A stretch of DNA of 64,000 nucleotides from Neurospora tetrasperma FGSC 2508 (Eukaryota; Ascomycota; Sordariomycetes; Sordariales; Sordariaceae): assembly GCF_000213175.1 (NCBI RefSeq), contig NW_009799101.1, forward strand, positions 1,173,292 to 1,237,291, written 5' to 3'. The notes beneath the pieces were generated by a model, which was given only the letters and a program-made list of their open reading frames with translations, did no database searches and was not told where the DNA came from. Positions 61,241 through 64,000 of the stretch are shown one piece after another (positions within the stretch are counted from its first letter, which is position 1; each line of letters opens with the position of its first letter). A program made the translations under genes and the position numbers.

Positions 61241-64000
61241 TAGCAGGTGTTCCCAAGTGTCAGGTGGGGTAGAATATAGTTGGGCGTCCATACTGCCGTA
61301 GAGAGGAGACTGGAGGGACTGTGCACACGGACACCAGTGGGTGGGTGGAGGAGGAAACTTCCATCCATGTCACTATCGCAATGAACCTGAAGGGAGAAGC
61401 TATGATCCCGTTCTCATTTTACCATTGTTACCACCTTCCTAACCACGACTAACAACATGTCCCGTCACTACACTAATCACTGCTGGGTCGGGCAAGATTG
61501 TCCCTCATGCTGATTGAGTCATTGAGGTGCCCGTTGCTAGATACCTAGTGTAGTGTACCTCGGCGGTTCTATAGCTGAACAAGTTACATTAGTTGCTAGC
61601 CGACAAGTGATGCCGTCGCCTGCGGGCTATCAGTGTACTTGTACCTACACAAACTGAAGCAACACGGGCTGCCACCATCGGGGCTGGCAGTGGCGTGCCA
61701 GTGTCTTGGGCTTATCGACGGTCCGGCGATCCATGCAACACACAGTGCATATAGCAGCAGAGTTGAAGTTGACGTTCAGCGAGTTCACTATCTGTGTGAG
61801 ACTGCATCTCACTGCAATTTTTTGTACCTGCTTGGCAGTCTCGACTCGGACAAAAAGCAACACCGGCACTTTTGAAGAGAACCGTTTTTGAACACACATC
61901 GGCCAGCATGGATGGAACTTGCAAGGAATCTGGCGAACTCCGGCGGGTCGGTTGCATTGCCGCCCATCACCAAATTCAGTTCCCTTGACGTAAATCTGCC
62001 CTGTTGCCGGACTTGGCACGACGGTGGGAAGCTCTCCACGGACACTGCAGTTACCGCCATTCACCACCACGCCATCCATCACAGCATCATCCACAGCCAC
62101 ACAGATGGACATGGCCGTCGCCACGCCTCCCCACACATCAACCTCTCTTGACCTGTTGAGAGTCTCACAGGCATCAAGACCAGTCTCAGGGGGGGCGTTG
62201 TGCCTGGACTCGTACCACTGTCAAACCGCTAAAAGAGCAATGCAGACGGCAGCTTTACTTGACGGTTGGTCTCGAACTTGCCGCGAAACATCAACTCCAT
62301 CCAGGTTACGGTAACGTGGAAGGGGGCCAAGCGTACACACATACGTAGGTACGACATCTCTCTGGCATCTGCTTCTGCTTCGGAACCACTTCCCCGTACC
62401 TTGGAATACCACCATGATCACTACAACCTTTGGTCCAAGTTCGCCTTTTAGCATCAGGTCCGACCCTGACACCACATGGAAGACCTGCGCAGCCTTGGTG
62501 GCACAAAAGGGCCCTTTAGGATTTTCAAGGGATGGACTTCGTTCGTCTACCATACATCATCCTGGCTCAATAACCCGGCTGTAATGTTGGCGTCTGCAAG
62601 CTGCGCTTCCGCGGCGTCTTTTGTTTCCTCACACAATGGGAAAGGTGCTTTACATACATACACTTGGGGGTAGCAGATGCACGACACACTGAGGCGCCGC
62701 CATGAGCCCCTTTGGAGACATGCCTCATTAAAACATTCTCCCGAGTCTCAGGGGCTACGAATCTGGAGAGTCACAGTCACCTTGAGCCTTTTTTTTTCTT
62801 TGTGATATGATGTTTGTGTCAACGGATTTGACGATACATAAACAGTACCCTGAGCGTCGATCTCCCTCGGCCCCAGGTCGAATCAGAACTAATCTTCTCC
62901 AGATGTTATGCACGACAGCAATCGGGGTCACAGTTCGGGGTCCTTGATAGCCTCAGCTCCATGACCCTGAAACAGCCGCCAACCCGGAAAGGGAACGCTT
63001 TATAATGGGACAACACCACGAGGAACATGGCACACAAGACGCCATCAATGCCATGTGGTTTCGAGTTTCAGCCAGAAACAATCAGGCCAGAATATCTTGG
63101 TCTGCGCATATGATGTAAAAGAGGCAGTACAGTATGGTAGTCGCTCAGCCGGTACTCATCTAGATAATACCAGCCATAAATCCCAGCCCAGGGTTAGGGG
63201 TAAGGGTTAAACAACCATGTAAGGAACCGTTGCCGCGGTGCAGGCATTGCAGCTGAGTGAGTGGTGCATTGCCCAAGCTGCCATTTTGGAAACGCGTGAA
63301 ACATGGAGTGTAGAGTAGAGTATCATCTCGATGTTTGCATCAATTTATGACGTTCATCAAATGAGGTGGATACTCCCCCTGTTCACACCTAGAGGAAGCC
63401 ATCCGCTGCACCTTGGAAATGTTGTCAAATCGTCAGAGAAATGTGAATCCGCATAATCTTTGGTTCCAACATTGGGGGAAAGGTACAATGTACATACGTA
63501 TTTGTTACCAACCAGCCTGTTCACCGCGGTGAGCCCGACACCTCACCGAGCCAACAGCAGCGCTTCAAGGACACATGAACTCTGGTTTCACGGACAACAA
63601 CAAACACATCACAACTGTGCAGAACTTGGACAAATCATCCAAGGGACACAACCGCAACGAACCAAAGCAGCTCACAGATACCTACCTACCCATCCATCCC
63701 GCCAAGACTCCACTCAAGTTTGATCCTCAACCTGGCTCAATTAATCTTTTGCATGTTTCGAATCCAAATCGGGATTCAGCCTCATTAAACGCTTACGCGC
63801 CGAGCGGAAACGTCGTCAAAATCACTTTCATCTCATTATTTTCGGATCCAGTCCAGTGCAACAGAAGCCCAGTCCCCAGGGCCTTATTTCGGGATAATTT
63901 CCGTCGTCACAGCAACAGCCAGCCACACAAAATACACCAAACAACGACCGGCAACACGCGGCTTAACAGGTCGACGCTGTCAATATCACCTTGAGAGCAG
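61241..64000. other. normal-composition region without a recognised gene
   Basis: About 2.76 kb of ordinary Neurospora-like DNA follows the island. Open frames on both strands (largest about 61645-62136 on the minus strand and 63575-63994 on the plus strand) show no conserved motif and include overlapping alternatives. The last kilobase is CAACA/CACA-rich on the plus strand, like a fungal 5' leader, so a plus-strand gene may begin beyond the window. Confidence 0.45.

Noticed and set aside
61645-62136. 163-codon open frame on the minus strand right of the island
   Set aside because: No motif, no hydrophobic or repeat pattern of a known family, and overlapping open frames on the other strand of equal merit.
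63188-63214. Telomere-like GGGTTAGGGG/TAAGGGTTA sequence
   Set aside because: Only one true TTAGGG unit with degenerate neighbours; it is far too short for a telomere or a clear interstitial array.
63575-63994. 139-codon open frame on the plus strand at the window end
   Set aside because: Composition resembles a CA-rich fungal leader; no conserved segment and no splice evidence.

Overview
The window looks like chromosomal DNA of a filamentous ascomycete of the Neurospora type, most likely Neurospora crassa or a very close relative. Four things point there: compact genes with short introns (GT-AG with CTAAC/CTGAC-like branch sites), GC-rich coding DNA, intergenic tetranucleotide arrays, and a sharply bounded AT-rich island of about 15 kb in which nearly all C has been lost in the manner of repeat-induced point mutation (RIP). 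The order TRK transporter, mitochondrial cysteine synthase, CDC42 also fits my memory of one N. crassa region. No database was consulted.

Left to right, bases 1-44,622 hold fifteen ordinary nuclear genes, whose exons I joined by hand. They encode a CHY zinc-finger protein (+), proteasome alpha-4 with a 7-nt micro-exon (-), a mitochondrial D-2-hydroxyglutarate/D-lactate dehydrogenase (+), a Zn2Cys6 transcription factor (+), a CLC chloride transporter (-), a neurochondrin-family protein (+), PAF1 (-), RER1 (-), a mitochondrial enoyl-CoA hydratase (+), a TRK potassium transporter (-), mitochondrial ribosomal protein bL19m (-), an unrecognised mitochondrial helical-repeat protein (+), mitochondrial cysteine synthase (-), the SWR1 subunit Vps72/YL1 (+) and the GTPase CDC42 (-).

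The genes form no pathway cluster. Several are mitochondrial (dehydrogenase, hydratase, bL19m, the helical-repeat protein, cysteine synthase), and bL19m shares a 516-bp divergent promoter with the helical-repeat gene. A 5.4-kb gene-free stretch lies upstream of TRK and contains a 333-bp non-autonomous inverted-repeat element with TA duplications.

From about 46.2 to 61.24 kb lies the RIP-type island. Its core is a structurally complete but inactivated Ty3/Gypsy chromovirus (51,738-59,152) with two 468-bp LTRs and an ACTAT target duplication. It sits in older AT-rich relics, one of which resembles an integrase-core element. From 61.24 kb to the end the composition returns to normal, and I see no convincing gene there. 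I found no tRNA, rRNA or CRISPR, and nothing that I would call a new system. The most unusual signals are the proteasome micro-exon, a glutamine at the proton-glutamate position of the CLC protein, the small inverted-repeat element, and the heterochromatin-like island beginning about 1.5 kb upstream of CDC42.
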